Source: Podocnemis expansa
Taxonomy: Eukaryota > Chordata > Testudines > Podocnemididae
Direction of reading: 5' to 3'
DNA length: 64,000 bases
Assembly (NCBI GenBank): GCA_007922195.1
Contig: ML682003.1
Coordinates: 2,286,553 to 2,350,552 of the forward strand
The translations under genes were made by a program, and so were the position numbers. The notes below the pieces were generated by a model. It did not search any database. It worked only from the letters and a program-made list of their open reading frames with translations, and was not told where the DNA came from. The number at the start of each line of letters is the position of its first letter. Position 1 is the stretch's first letter. This document shows, piece after piece, positions 22,735-34,699 of this stretch.

Positions 22735-23369
22735 GGATATGTCTACACTATCAATTTACATTGACTTAAGGATGCTTAAGACAACCTAAATTACCTCTAG
22801 TCCACACTGGGCTCTCATTAAGTCAACTTAAGGGCATCCTTAAGTCAACTTGATAAATACCAATAGTTAGGTCGACTTAAGGTCTAAGTCAACCTTATTA
22901 AGTTGACCTAAACTGGTGCGGACACCCTCGGTCGAGACAGTCAACCTAGGGCTAGGGACAAGAGAGCCAGGCGTTGGGGGAGCCCCGGCTGTGGGCAGAG
23001 AGCCATGGTTCAGGAAGAGGAGGCTCCAGGACAAGGGAGCCACCAGGGGCCCCTAGAGAAGTGAGGTGCTGGGGCTCCCCTGGCTGGGAAGTCCTGGAAG
23101 CCAGGGCCATCCCTAGAGTAGGGCAAGAGGGGCAGCCACCCAGGCCCCTGCACTTTGGGGGGGGAGCCCATGGGGCCACACCACTGCCTTCCCCATGCCA
23201 GGGACTGGGCGAAGTGGCCAAAAATGGCAGCCCAGTTCACAGGACCGGCTCTACTGTGAGGACAGAGGAGTGGCTTGGAGTGAAAGCTGCTTAAGTTAGT
23301 AGATCAGGCTTGCAAAATGTTGAGTCATTAGGACTAACAATGAGGTGCTAATTGTCGTTCAAACAACCT

Positions 23370-23473
23370 CTATGCCTCCTCTCTGAGTCATGGTCGGTGG
23401 GGTTTTGTGGCCTGCACTGTGCAGGAGGTCAGACTTGATGATCATATTGGTCCCTTCTGACCTTAGAGTCTAT
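23370..23473 (+). mobile_element. CR1 LINE 3' tail, split by a MITE
   Basis: A tail of the same subfamily as 8395-8607: GGGGTTTTGTGGCCTGCACT, GTGCAGGAGGTCAGACTTGA, CCCTTCTGACCTTAGAGTC. It runs to TAT at 23471-23473, where the MITE interrupts, and finishes with TATGAG at 23849-23854. Confidence 0.85.
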
Positions 23474-23848
23474 GGCTGTGTTCACACACAGGGGGTTATT
23501 TCGATATGGTTGTTTCGAAACAACTTGTATCGAAATAACACCTTATTTTGAAATAACTTAATTCAAATTAACAGTTTGTTAATTTGAATTAAGGAAAAAA
23601 AGCTCAAAGCGAAATCGCAGGTTCAGGCAACAGTTATTTCGAAGCAAGTCACTCTTGTTTCGAAACAACATGTTTGCACGGCGTTGTTTCGTCCCCGCAT
23701 GGGGTTTAACTTGTTTCGAAACAACACCGTTGTTTTGAAACAACAGGACCCGTTGTTTCGAAACAACCATGCGTCGTGTGAACAGCCTAAATCTTATTTC
23801 GAAACAACCTCTGTTGTTTCGAAATAAGAGGGCTGTGTGAACACAGCC
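23474..23848. mobile_element. Harbinger-like MITE rich in TTTCGAAA palindromes, 375 bp
   Basis: The terminal repeats begin GGCTGTGTTCACAC at both ends, with TAT duplicated on each side in the tail of a CR1. The interior is packed with GTTGTTTCGAAACAAC-type palindromes. The right end also contains the near-palindrome GGCTGTGTGAACACAGCC. It is the same family as 43644-44048 and, in opposite orientation, 48056-48460. Confidence 0.85.
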
Positions 23849-23854
23849 TATGAG

Positions 23855-24840
23855 TATCCCTTTGGGCTTCTCTCATTCATATGAAAAAGATTGAAGTCAC
23901 TGGCAAGAAACTTTTATGTTTTTTTATCAATAGACCCACTGAAGAAAAGAAAAAAAACTGTGAACACCACCTTATTCCACCATTTCTGGGACATGGGCAT
24001 TCCAGTTAGTTTTGCAAATTAGGACTTGCCTCTTTTTCAGAGGGTTGAGAATTCCCTAGCTTGCAATAAAAGTTATAACTTGTAGATTTTAATCAAAACT
24101 CCAGAGACTTTTTTTGACTGATAATTAAAAAGAGAAGAGAAAAGCAAACTGTTTTAGCAGGAGCCTGTGTTACCGAGTATGGTATTTTTCCTTCAATTAG
24201 AAAGCCGAAATAACAATAAAATCCAACTCAGGGATGGATCTGCTGGAAGGAGAAGTTATAACAAGGTCCTAATCTGAAGCGGGGGTGGATAGCCCCATTG
24301 TGTTGCTGTCTTATGTACGCTGCCAGGGGTCACCAGACCAAGCAGAGAGGGCTAGCACTCCTCCAGTCACAATATTGTGGACAATTGTGCGTTCATGGAA
24401 ACTCCTGCAGACTCAGGGAGCAGATGAAGTGCAGAGGTGAAAGTTGAACCCAGAGGGGCTGCTTCAATTTGTGAGATTTGGCAGTAGAGACCAGGACCTG
24501 GAGGGACTTGGACAGGCTCAGCAGCAGACAGGATATTCCAGGAGCTTTCTTTCTAGCCTGGCCTTGGCTCTCTTCTCCTTCCTCTGTCTCAGCACTTCCA
24601 TCTCATTTCTCCACCCAGTCATCCCTCCCCCATTTGCAAGGAGCTCCCCCACACGCACACTCCAGGCTACTACATGCAATTTTAGTTACTTGACATATTT
24701 CCTGATTTGAGACAGGAGTATGACATGAGGGATCACCTGCTTCATCTTCCATGTAGGTGATCTCAAATTAGATGTGTAGATTTCAGAGATGCAATAGAAA
24801 CCTCAAGAGAAAGGATGAAAGAAATGAGAGATTGCCACCT
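23855..24840. other. Unassigned sequence inside the nested block
   Basis: This is AT-rich at first, then ordinary. I recognise no gene. The segment must be either the interior of the surrounding hAT or further inserted DNA. Confidence 0.4.
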
Positions 24841-24965
24841 CACCCCCTCCGCAGCCATGGTCAATGTTCGATTTTCTAGTGGTGTCTGCTTTTTTTCAGT
24901 GGAGAATCGCCGCACGACAGAGGGGTCCGCAGCTACGTCCCGAGAAAAAAGTTTGACAACCACTG
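24841..24965 (-). mobile_element. Right end of another hAT-like element
   Basis: Read in reverse it begins CAGTGGTTGTCAAACTTTTT, a typical hAT terminus of the CAGTGGTT type. The partner end and target duplication were not found, so it is probably truncated. Confidence 0.5.
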
Positions 24966-25430
24966 GCTTAAAGACAGCTGAGAAACCAGACTCTGCACTC
25001 CTGTTCCACTGCTTTTGGCTGGCTCGCCCAGTCCCTGGCATGGGACGGCTGGTGCAGGGGCCTGCCCCACCCCTGGGCCTGCCAGCCCTGACCCCCCAGA
25101 GCCGGGGGGGTGAGTGGGGGCCCCTCAGGGGGTGATTCGCCCAGGGTCCCACACCCCCTAGGGATGGCCCTGCTTGAGCCTCCCCTATCTGGGGAGCACT
25201 GGCAGCCAGCTTCTCCAGGGCGCTGCGAGCCACAGCGACTCCCTTTTCCTGGAGAGTGCTGGCTCCCTGGCAAGAAGGGATTCGTGTCTTGCCGGGGAAA
25301 AGGGAGTGCAGGGGTCCTTCTCTCCAGGACCTGAGGGAGTCCCAGCAAGTCCCTTCTGCCTGGAAGCCATGGGTCCCGGTGAGAAGGGATTTGTGGGTCC
25401 CTTCTCAGCAGGGAGCCACGGCTCTCTGCC

Positions 25431-25494
25431 ATGTCTACACTCGAAAAAGTTAAGTTGACTTGTTATGTCAACTTAACTTTTCAAGTGTCGACAT
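25431..25494. repeat. Near-perfect 28-bp hairpin at the MITE end
   Basis: The left arm 25431-25459 and right arm 25467-25494 are inverse complements with two mismatches and one indel, separated by a 7-base loop. Each arm joins TGTCTACAC-type sequence to AAGTTAAGTTGAC. It may be the right end of the surrounding MITE or a tiny separate element. Confidence 0.8.
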
Positions 25495-25498
25495 AGCC

Positions 25499-25933
25499 AA
25501 AGGCATCCTTTAAAAGCGGAAGTTAAATCTTCTTGAGGAAAATAGCAATGAGCTTAAACTCTGGAAAGTAAGGTATAAAAATATAAGATTAGGCAAGTCA
25601 AAAAAGAATTTGAAGAACAGCTCGCCAGAGCCCCAAAAAGTAACAGCAATTTGTTTTAAGCACATCAGAAACCTGCTAAACAAGCAGTAGGAGAGAGAGC
25701 ACATCAAATGCTAAAGGAGCACCCAAAGAAGATAAGATTATTGCAGAGGAACTAAATTCCTTGTGTCGGTCTTCAAGAGTGAGGATGTGAGGGAGATTTC
25801 CAGACCCGAGCTAGTAATTTTAGGTGACAGATCTGAGAAACTGTCCCAGACTGAGGTGTCATTAGAAGAGATTTTGGAACAAATGGCTAAATTATAGTAA
25901 TAAGTCACCAGGATCAGATGGCATCCTCCCAAG
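25499..25933 (+). mobile_element. CR1 LINE ORF2, linker and start of RT (continuation)
   Basis: This continues the CR1 begun at 21850: AAAGGCATCCTTTAAAAG, then GAATTTGAAGAACAGCTCGC and AAACCTGCTAAACAAGCAGT. It reaches AAGTCACCAGGATCAGATGG, encoding the SPG(P/S)DGI motif that opens the RT domain. A hAT interrupts at 25934. Confidence 0.85.
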
Positions 25934-26409
25934 CAGGGATATAGTCAGCCTCGTTTTCTGGCTGGGCCCCTGAGTCTGAAGGGTGGACCCAGCCATGGGA
26001 AGCTTCCAGTGAAGTGTCTGGAAGAGGTCTGAGATGCTCCAGTTGCTTGATGGCAAGTGGACCCAGCGCGCTGGCTTCACTTGCTACTTAGCAAATGGAG
26101 CTCTGCAAAGAGGAAAAAGGTGGAGAGGGGGTGAGATGAGGCCCACCCACCACAGCATCCAGCAATGATGTGAACTTCACCAGGGCAGCTGCAGGGCTGG
26201 CCAGCAGGCTGGCAGCCATGGCCATGAGCAGAGTAGAGGCTCCGGTGCTGGCACCTCTGCTCCACTCATAACCGTGGTCACCAGCTGCTGGTCAGCCCCG
26301 TTGCCCCGGTGGCAAAATTTTCACAGCTGACTGCTGCTGTGGTTGGCAGGCACCATCTTCAAGTGGGTGGGCCCTAGCCCATCTCGACCCACCCATGGCC
26401 ACATCCCTG
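25934..26409. mobile_element. hAT-type insertion in the CR1 RT region, 476 bp
   Basis: The ends CAGGGATATAGTCAGCC and, in reverse, CAGGGATGTGGCCATGG are imperfect inverted repeats. The flanks CTCCCAAG (25926-25933) and CCCTCAAG (26410-26417) match at 6 of 8. Removing the segment restores the CR1 phrase CCCAAGAATTCAGAAAG. Confidence 0.75.
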
Positions 26410-26470
26410 CCCTCAAGAATTCAGAAAGAACTCAAATGTGAAAATGGAAAACTACTAACCAAGACATGTA
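26410..26470 (+). mobile_element. CR1 LINE RT fragment (last piece of split copy)
   Basis: AATTCAGAAAGAACTCAAAT continues the RT domain beyond the hAT. The copy ends near 26470, where the inverted-repeat element begins, so the 3' half of this CR1 is missing. Confidence 0.75.
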
Positions 26471-26477
26471 CCTGTAG

Positions 26478-26812
26478 GAGAAGGTAAAAGGCTAAAATAG
26501 AAAAAAACAAGTAAAAACAGTCAGATTGAGACCTAAGGCCTAGTGAACCAAACCAAAAAAGTAGGTCTGAGTTGGATAACTAGCTAAATTGATAGCAGTC
26601 AGGCTAAGGCAGTCTGACCTCACAGAACTAAGATGCAGTAAGAGTGGGAAAGGACCTTGATGGTATTAGGTGTCCAGTCGGCCTAGCTCCAAGAAGATAA
26701 GAATAGATGCTTTGAACTATCCAGGCCTACTGTTTTGGTTTGGTTCACAGAACTTAAGCCTTAGTCTGACAGTTTCTACTTGTCTTTTTCTATTTTACCT
26801 TTTGCCATCTCT
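26478..26812. mobile_element. Inverted-repeat (foldback) element, about 335 bp
   Basis: About 90 bases at the left (26478-26575) are the inverse complement of the right (26721-26812): ACAAGTAAAAACAGTCAGA and GTGAACCAAACCAAAA on the left mirror TTTTGGTTTGGTTCAC and CTGACAGTTTCTACTTGT on the right. The loop is about 145 bases. No confident target duplication or class was found. Confidence 0.75.
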
Positions 26813-26815
26813 TAC

Positions 26816-29284
26816 ACTTCCCATTAGTCCCCTTAAGACAGCGCTTAGGTTCAATGTTTGGTCAGAGGTTGCTTTCCTCTTTCGGCCCTGTGTCCTCGGC
26901 CATGCCCCGAGTGATCACTCCTGATTGTTGTCTTCTGTACTTCCCTTTGAACATTATCTCTCATCCACCCTGTTTTGCAGTGGGCTTAGGATTTCCTTTG
27001 ACCTAGTGATCTCTCCACCCACCAAACACTGCTAGGAGGTTCCACATCCGTTCTCTAGACCCTAACAGTCCCCATTGTATGTGGAAGGAGGAAATAGTTG
27101 AGCATGATCTGTGGAGGGCTGCTGGCTTCCGGCACATAATACCAGTTTCCAAAGAATGACAGAGATGAAGCACTGAATGAAGGCTCCATGTTAGCTAAGA
27201 AAGAGGTTGGACAAAGATCAGGTTCCACAGTCCCTGGCTGTAGAATCAAATTTAGTTGCTGTGGAAACATACATTTTATTTCCAGAGGTGTCCATGGTGC
27301 AATCCCGCTGCTGTTAACTATCATGCTTTTGTTGCCACTTTCTGCTCAGTTCAGAAGCCAACATTTAAAAGGAGGCGCACAGGCAATTCTTCCTCTCATG
27401 GAGACCTTCCTTTTGTTCTTTCTTGTTTCCCCTTTGTTCTAAATACAATTTATTTTGAATGAATGTAAAGGGGAAAACTGAAGGCACAGCTGCTGCCTTC
27501 TGAAGCATGCAATTCTCTGAGAACTGGATTATTCAAACTAAAATGCCCTCACCCCAGTTCCTTGCCTCAGATATAGTCTAATTTCTGCTCTCACTTGTGT
27601 TTGCACCTCCAGGTTTCAGCTACAGTAATCAAAACAACCTGAGAAGACTTGTGCTTGTGCTATTTCCAGCACCTCTAGAAGGAAATATCAAGAATCTCAC
27701 AAGAAAGTTTATTTTCTCAATATTTCCACCCTAGTTTTGCAGACTTTTGGAGAATTATGCTAATGTTCAGAAAAGCATATTAACCTCTTGTGGTGTCTCA
27801 AACTCCGAACTGAAATCCAAACCTTAGCAGTGAACCCCAGCCTCAAGGTGGTCAGACATTCAGGCTCTTGAACATGATAGGGGACAGGTTTGACCATGGT
27901 CGGTTTGGGATAGAAACTTGGGTTTGGATCATCTCCATTGGAGTTTACCTCCTAATTTTTTACTTGCCCTTCACCGTTACCAGGGCACATCCAAGGAGCA
28001 AGCCAGAGGATTCAGGAGGCTGTTTACTTCGGCCCTGTGTGTTTGGTAATTGCAGTATCATACTCCCATGTTCTGTAACACTTTGCCTAATCCACTGTTA
28101 AAAATCAATACCTGAAAAATTCACTCATGCCTTAATAGGGAATAATCTCTACATTATCATCTGTGTTGGCTTGTAAGAACAAGCCAAATATAATCACCTA
28201 ACAAGATGAGGGAGCAGTGAGTTACTGTCTGCAAGGATTTATAGCAATTTACCCATGAAAAGCTGTTTGCTTATTTATTTGATTTTCCTTTCCATGTGCA
28301 CAGAGACACAGAATACCCCCTGAGGATGTGGCTGTGGTTCAACAAGGGGGTGCCCATGGGAGCCCCTAACTGGGACCGCTCAGAGTTTTTAGTCTAATAT
28401 TCTGATTATCAGTGTTGGCTGCATCCAATGCAGAGGTAAATAAAACTCATCATACATCCTGTTTGTGCATTTTCTTAACTCCAGGGAGAATTTTTTTCTT
28501 GATTCAAACTGATGAATCCTGATAATATCTGTCCCAGCCAGTGTCACTCCAGGTCACATTTACTCACAAAAATATCCTATCCTTTATTTTGTCTTCCTAC
28601 ACAATTAGTTCCAATAACAGTCCCAAAGCAGTTTCCAATGACAGGCAGTGAGGCCATGTGAGAGGGAAGCAGGGACAGCCATCCAAACCAGCAAAACAGT
28701 TGCTGGTCTATTGTAGGAGACTCCTGGCATGATGGAGTGACAGCTTAAAACAAAACAACAAACGGAGCCAACATCAAAGCAGCAACAGGCTGGGCAGATT
28801 GGAGAAGGATGAGACAACACTAACTAGTAAAAAGATGAGCATTTATGTGCAAAGAGACAGTATGAGATGGAAAAACAGCCCCTGTGCTGAATTTTTTGAT
28901 TCCCAGAACACAAAAAAAAACCCTGTTTTTATGGCTCTGGCCAGCTCCTTGGCTGCAGATGTAATGGTTATCATTTGCAGAAAACTGATGTGATATTCAT
29001 TTCCGGAGCAGGCTTCCTTTGACACATTCATTGCTTTTTACTTCAGCTGTTGCTCTAATCTCTGTCATCAGCCACGGGCTGTGAGCCTTTTGCCACAATG
29101 GTCAATGAAAAAAGGGCTCCCATGATGAGTGGCAGGCAATACTGAAGAGCCTCAGTGGCATTCAAGTGAATGTTTAGTCTCCTCCTGGCTGCACTGCCAA
29201 AGAGCACATTGCATTTGAAATTACAAGGATTATTTTTATTATTAAAGGACAGTCCAGAGGTCCCTAGCAAAATCAACAGCTCCA
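26816..29284. other. No feature recognised
   Basis: About 2.5 kb of unique-looking sequence with no identifiable gene, RNA or repeat. A short poly-A run lies at 28912-28920. Confidence 0.45.
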
Positions 29285-29420
29285 CTGGTGCAAGGTGCTG
29301 TACAGAGAGAGAGAGAGACTGTCAAAAAGCCTGACAGTCTAAATAAGCAAGGGAGACATAAAGCAGGGATTATTATCCACATTTTAGTGACTGGACATTG
29401 AAACACAGAGAGATTAAAGA
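29285..29420 (-). repeat. Old interspersed repeat fragment
   Basis: CAAGGTGCTGTACAGAG, then ACAGTCTAAATAAGCAAG, resembles the inverse of an old LINE/SINE tail of the type that reads AGATTGTAAGCTC and TACAGCGCCT. It includes a short (GA)n run at 29308-29319. Family assignment is uncertain. A possible relative is at 63836-63930. Confidence 0.4.
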
Positions 29421-30125
29421 TTTGGTTTTTAAAGCTATCTTGGTGTCAGTACACTCAGCACTACAACACCTAAGGAATTTGGGAGTTTAAGACTCATTCC
29501 CAAATGGGGTTGGGCACTTGGGAGCCAAATGAAATGGCTCCTAATTCAGTCAGGCTTTGTTACTCTTAGAGCAGCAATGCCTAAATGCCCTTAAAAATCT
29601 GGGCTTCGCTAGTTTGCCCATGGACACACAAAGAGTCTCTGGGTGACCAGGGAATTGGATCAAGGTCAGCCAGGGCCCACTCCTGTGCCTTCAACACAAG
29701 ACATCCTTCCTCACATGCTCTGAGGCTGAATATTCAACGTGGGCTTTTTTGAATCGGGGGGCGAGTAGGGAGCTGATTTACAGCTACAGGAAAAAGTTTC
29801 CCTTCTGACGCCTATAGCCTCTGCCTTTGCTCTGGGTTTTCCAAATCACTCCTGAAGAGGGTGATAAGGGGCAATTTGCTTCTCATGTTCCTCTGCAGGG
29901 AAGTGAGGGAGAGAATGACTCTCATCTTTGATTCTCATTTTTGTGGCCTGCACAAAGGGTGCTGGCTTGCTAACCCTGGGAACTGAGAGACTGGACCCAC
30001 CCACACTAGTGGAAGAAGGAAGGCTTCCCTTCTCCCGGACTGCTCAGCCAACATGGACCTGAACGTCAGCACTCCTTTTAGGAGAACAAAAGCAGATAAC
30101 TGTCTATAGCTATGTTTTCATAGTG
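29421..30125. other. No feature recognised
   Basis: No gene or repeat could be supported. Confidence 0.5.
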
Positions 30126-30305
30126 CGAGAATGCTCCATTGATTAGGGCACGAGTTACGGGTCTGGGAGCCCTGGGTTCACGTTGCTCTGCTACTGACTT
30201 CCCGTGTAACCATGAGCAGCTCACCAAGTTGCTCTGTGCCTCAAGTTCCCCATCTGTGAAATGGGCATAAGAGCACTGTCCTAGCTCAGAGAGCTCTGAA
30301 TGTTA
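30126..30305 (+). repeat. MIR-type SINE, nearly full length
   Basis: A tRNA-like head (CATTGATTAGGGCACGAG, then CCCTGGGTTCACGTTGCTC, equivalent to a B box) is followed by the core (CTGACTTCCCGTGTAACC) and the tail CTCTGTGCCTCAAGTTCCCC, ATCTGTGAAATGGGCATAA. This is the standard MIR arrangement. Confidence 0.85.
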
Positions 30306-31290
30306 CTCCAGTCCATGGAGTCAGCTTGCAGATGAGGCGAGGCGTTGCGAGGTAGATTGGATCAAATTTTGTGATGACTGCGTCGGAGGATGAAAGAATC
30401 TACTGCTTGGATTCAAAATACTGCTAGTGAACGGGTGTGCCCTACTGGGAGCGGGACTGTCACTCGTGCCTTGGATTCAGCAGCCATCAAAGAACTCCTC
30501 GGTTCATGCAACATTTACATTGATCTCAGAAAGCATGACTGAAGCGGGGGTCTTATGGGTTCCTTAGGTAAATAAAGATTTACCCAGTCCTTAGCTCTTC
30601 TGCTTACGTTTCACTTTGGACACTTCAGCCACCAGGCGGCAGTGGCTATCAGCTCTTGATCAGCTTGATGAGGGGCTGGATGTGAATACATCCTTGGAGG
30701 GGAGAGATGGCATATGAAAGCCTGTGGCATTTTTTTTTCAACTGAAATAGTTTTTCATTGGCAAAAAAATGCAGTTGCTTCAAAAGGTTTAGCACAGACA
30801 GCTCAGCTTGTACCAATTTCTCTATTAAATGCATTCAAAACAAAATGAAACAATTTCATATTGAAGTGACATTTTTATTATGAAAAAGCAAATATCACTT
30901 TTCAATTTTCTTTCTTCTGGTGTGGTGGGGAAGTGTTTCTTTCTATCTCTTACTATTATCTTCCTTCATCCATCGTTGGTATTTCCCCATTGGGAAAAGT
31001 GAAGAAAAGTAAAGAATGGATGAGGAAAGGGGTGGGGGCAAAGAAGAAAGGGGGGTATTAAAAAGAGAGAAAAGGTGTGAAAACACTTTCAAATTAAAAC
31101 CTACAATTTTTGTTTTAGAAACCAACCCAATATTAACATTTTAATTTGAAGATGAGCTAAAAAGTGTATTTTTAAAGTTTCCCATTAAAAAAAAAATCAA
31201 ATTGGACTTTTTCAAATGAACCTGCTTTGTTTGCAATTTTCCATGGAAATAATTTTTGAATTTTCAACAAATTGTTCCCTAAATCATTAA
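30306..31290. other. Unassigned; AT-rich with AAATTTT-type words
   Basis: From 30700 to 31280 the sequence is AT-rich with repeated TTTTTCA/GAAATTTTT words, which may reflect an old repeat. The remainder is ordinary. Confidence 0.35.
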
Positions 31291-34200
31291 TCCCTGGAGT
31301 TATCCCATTCCTTCAAGGCTTGTAACTTTCAGCACAAAGCTTTCCAGGTCACCTTTCCATGACAAACCCTATCAAGTTTCCAAAAACTTCCCCGTATTTC
31401 CTCTCCCATTGCTGCCTTTTCACTGGTTGTGAATCGAATCCTCCTGTCACATTTTCCCTTCCGTTCTTGCCTGACTCACTGCGATCAATCGCTTGTGACA
31501 TCAGAATCCATCACTGTGGTGATGGTGTGATGTCGCAGATGATGAGCTGCCTTTGTGAATGAGTCAAGTGAAAGTAGGTGGCATTTGATTAAATAAAGAG
31601 AGCTCCCATTTGCAGCCAGCTCTCTCTCAAGGAACGGCAATGACAGGAAAGGAGACACATGAAAAGCCAAACGTCAGAGAGAAAAGGAGGCTTACATAAA
31701 CGTTAGTAGTTAAGATTCTCAAAGCACTAACATTAACTAACCCTTACAGTCCCCTCTTATGTTGATGGCAGGCACACAGAGAACTCGGATACAAACATAA
31801 ATACTCCTCCAACTTAATACGGAGAGAGAAATCAGGGTGTCATCTAACACAGAGAGACCCACTTTCCCCTTGCTCACTGCTGGGTGAGAACAGAGGGTCA
31901 GAACACGTGGTCTGGTGGGGTTGCACTCTGTGCAGGAGTAAAGTCGAGGGAAAAACTGTCTTAACATCCCCTTTGCAGTGCCCAAGGACAATGGCACCAA
32001 CCCTGGAGCAAGTTAGAGCAGCCTCAGGCTTGCCATAGTTATGTCCTTGTTATGCCCGCAGGCTGCCCCCTTGAGATGAAGTTAGATGCCTTGCTCACTT
32101 CACCCATCAATTCCCAGGTCAACAATGGTCCTATGGAAAGCGATATAGCCCTCTGACTGCGCCTCTTTGCAAGTCTGCCCCTCCTGGGGGGCTAGAAGAC
32201 AGTCCCAATTGAAAGGAAAACAGTGCCAAGACCCATAAGGTACCAGGCCCCCTTTCTCACACAAAGGGGAGGACACAGGCTGTCAAGTTCTGCAGGAAGT
32301 CGTAGCTCCACTCCTGGGCAGCTAAAGAGCAGCTTGTCCTGGGGATTTCAACCAAAGAGACAAGCACCCCCTCTTCTTTCCTTGGAGCGCACAGGCAAAT
32401 AATGCAGAGTCCTGGCCTGGGAGCTCCAGATCTAGTTGTTTCAGACGCCACCCCAGGAGGGTCGCTATCATCCTTTTAAAGGCCTGTCCCAGGTCTGACT
32501 GTCTGCAGACGGGTGGCAGGTTGGGTCTGTTTGTCACCCCAGCAGTTCCTTGACCCGTTCTTCACTGGTGGAAGTGATAAGTTATCTGCTATAAATTACG
32601 CCCACCTGCCTGTAATTCAAAAGGCCATGCCAGTAGCTGGCCACACACCCCTTTCCCACTTCCATGTCAGCCACTGCGTGCCATTTGACTCAAACTGAAG
32701 AAGTGGCCTTCTGGATGTCTACAGGGGGGTGTTGCACTTTGGTTGTCCTTTGTATTAAGGGTACACGGGGGTAACTAAGCTAATACATGATTCTGAGATA
32801 GCGTAAGCACGTTCCAGTTATGAGGAGTAGGTGCTACAGCCGTGACAAGCACATCAGTAGAAACTCTTCTCAATGGTTCTAAGCCATGCTTCTCGGCAAA
32901 TTAGCAGAGTCTATAAAAATCAACCATTTAGTAAAATATCTACTGACCTTATATAAACTATCTATAATGATTATGAAGGTTGGCCTACATGTCTGCAGCC
33001 CCTTATTGGTTTCATCCCTGTAGTCTATGGAACTTAAATTCTGTACGATTTTTCCGTAAAGAGTTAGCTCCTTTTGACATTAAGCATTTATTACTCATCT
33101 TTAGTTATAGTTTGCTGGCGCGTAGCACTGTCTTTTAAAGGATCACAGGAAGAGGTGCCGGTACCCGTCAGAACGGAGCTTTTCTCTGCATGTTGTCACT
33201 CTGCCTAAATGTGCCCTGAGATGGATGTTTTTCCAGACGGCAGAGCTGATGAAAAGAAACTCACATGGCGTGTCCAAATAGGTTAGAGTCAACAATAGCC
33301 CTGATACCTCTGGTATCTCTGCGTGCAACAGAACAGACGTTTGGCCCAGATCCCATGCTGGGCAAGCTGACATATGCCAGGACATCTCTTCCTGTCTCCC
33401 TCCTCCATCCGGCTCAGGGCGATGCACAAAGATAGATGTAATGGGAATGTATTCTTCCCCATTCTTGTGATAGCTGAAACATCAGGAGTGTTTTTAATGG
33501 AGCGCTGAAAATTGCTGTACGGCAGTCGTAAAGGTTAGTTGACAGAGGGATTCACTCTCTCCCTCCGCTCTTTATATGAATGGAAGGAAGTATTGCAGCC
33601 AATAAAAGAAAGCCCATTAAAGGCAGATTACTCGACAGAGATGTGTATTAATGCTTCCTTTGTGTTGCTGCTGCTAAGACCCACCAAAGCGGTCGTCAGA
33701 TGCATTCATTTAACTCTACTGCCTGATGGCGCCACTGCTCTTTGATGAAATGCTTGATGCCGTGTTGGATGGAGCCCGGACTACTAACCTGGATCCTCAG
33801 TGTAAATCGGCAGTCGACATCACTGATAACCTACGGGTGACCTGGCCCAGCAAGGGTTGTCCTGGTGTTCAGGCTGCATGAAACAGATATAAGTGTGATA
33901 CTGCAAAGCCCCCTTGCACAACCGCCCAAAGAGCTTGCAAAGAATCACTGGTCTGGCAGATCAGGTGCTTTAATTAAAGATCAGGCAAAATTACAGTAGA
34001 AGCCATAAAGGCTTACTTCAAAGCAGGAGCTGGAGACAGGAGCTCATTGTAATAACAGTGCTTGGTTCTTAAAGTCACAGATATGGAAACGACAGTGCAT
34101 TTTTCTACCAAAAGAAAGCTGCTCCCTGCAGTCCATTTCTCAGTTGTTTTGCTCCGCCTGGTTTGGAAAACCCCAAGAGATCAATTTTCAACCTCGTTCT

Positions 34201-34695
34201 CGGTGTAGCTTACACTCAGACACATGCACATCCCCGAGGTACTGAATAAACCCCCCCTTTTATCGTTGTGCCCCATTGTTCCTTTTTATTATGTACCACT
34301 CTGTGCAGTCCTTATCCACCCTTGCTGCTTCACTGTCAAAAACCTGTTGGCTGTTATGCCACGTCCCTCAGCCCAGCTTGATACAGCAAACTTGTCCAGC
34401 CATGCTTGTGATCATTTCATGCCCCCCAGTCTGTCTATATCAATCAAGTAAAGTTACTTGGGCACACAACTTCCACTGAAATCAGTGGAAAGCAGGTGTC
34501 TAAATCTGGACCAGAGCGCCTGGAGCTGGACTTAGCATAACAGAGGTGGTAAAGCCAGAGCTATGCAGAAATGGCCAGGTACTGGAATAGTTGCCAGGTA
34601 TAGGTCAGATGTGCTGTGGGGAAGTTATCAGTGTTGTTGTGTGTTGTCTGACATGAGCTGCCTGTTTAGCTGTGTGTGCGTGCCCCTGTGTATGT
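31291..34695. other. No feature recognised
   Basis: About 3.4 kb of unique-looking sequence. I could not support any gene, exon, RNA or identifiable repeat on either strand. Confidence 0.45.
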
Positions 34696-34699
34696 GTCC

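Larger units (their letters stand above)
23102..25172. mobile_element. hAT-type element with long GC-rich inverted arms, interrupted
   Basis: The termini CAGGGCCATCCCTAG (23102-23116) and CTAGGGATGGCCCTG (25158-25172) are perfect 15-bp inverted repeats. A second matching pair lies further in: CCCATGCCAGGGACTGGGC near 23194 and its complement near 25026. The flanking octamers CTGGAAGC and CTTGAGCC agree at only 5 of 8, so the target duplication is weak. The original arms are about 120-160 bp; the rest of the span is later insertion. Confidence 0.65.
22735..25498. mobile_element. Harbinger-like MITE splitting CR1, with later insertions inside
   Basis: The ends are GGATATGTCTACACT and, in reverse, GGCTATGTCGACACT. 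AAA flanks both sides (22732-22734 and 25499-25501), and the CR1 reads continuously when the block is removed. The outer element is now in two pieces, about 22735-23101 and 25173-25498. The left part is full of GTCAACTTAAG/CTTAAGTCAAC words. The inside is occupied by a hAT and further elements. Confidence 0.65.

Noticed and set aside
22950..23240. CpG island or promoter of a host gene
   Set aside because: The GC-rich block falls inside the MITE and hAT arms, with no adjoining exon or transcription-start evidence.
24763..25458. Long open frames on both strands in a GC-rich block
   Set aside because: They lie across hAT and MITE sequence with inverted repeats, so the openness comes from composition and palindromic structure.
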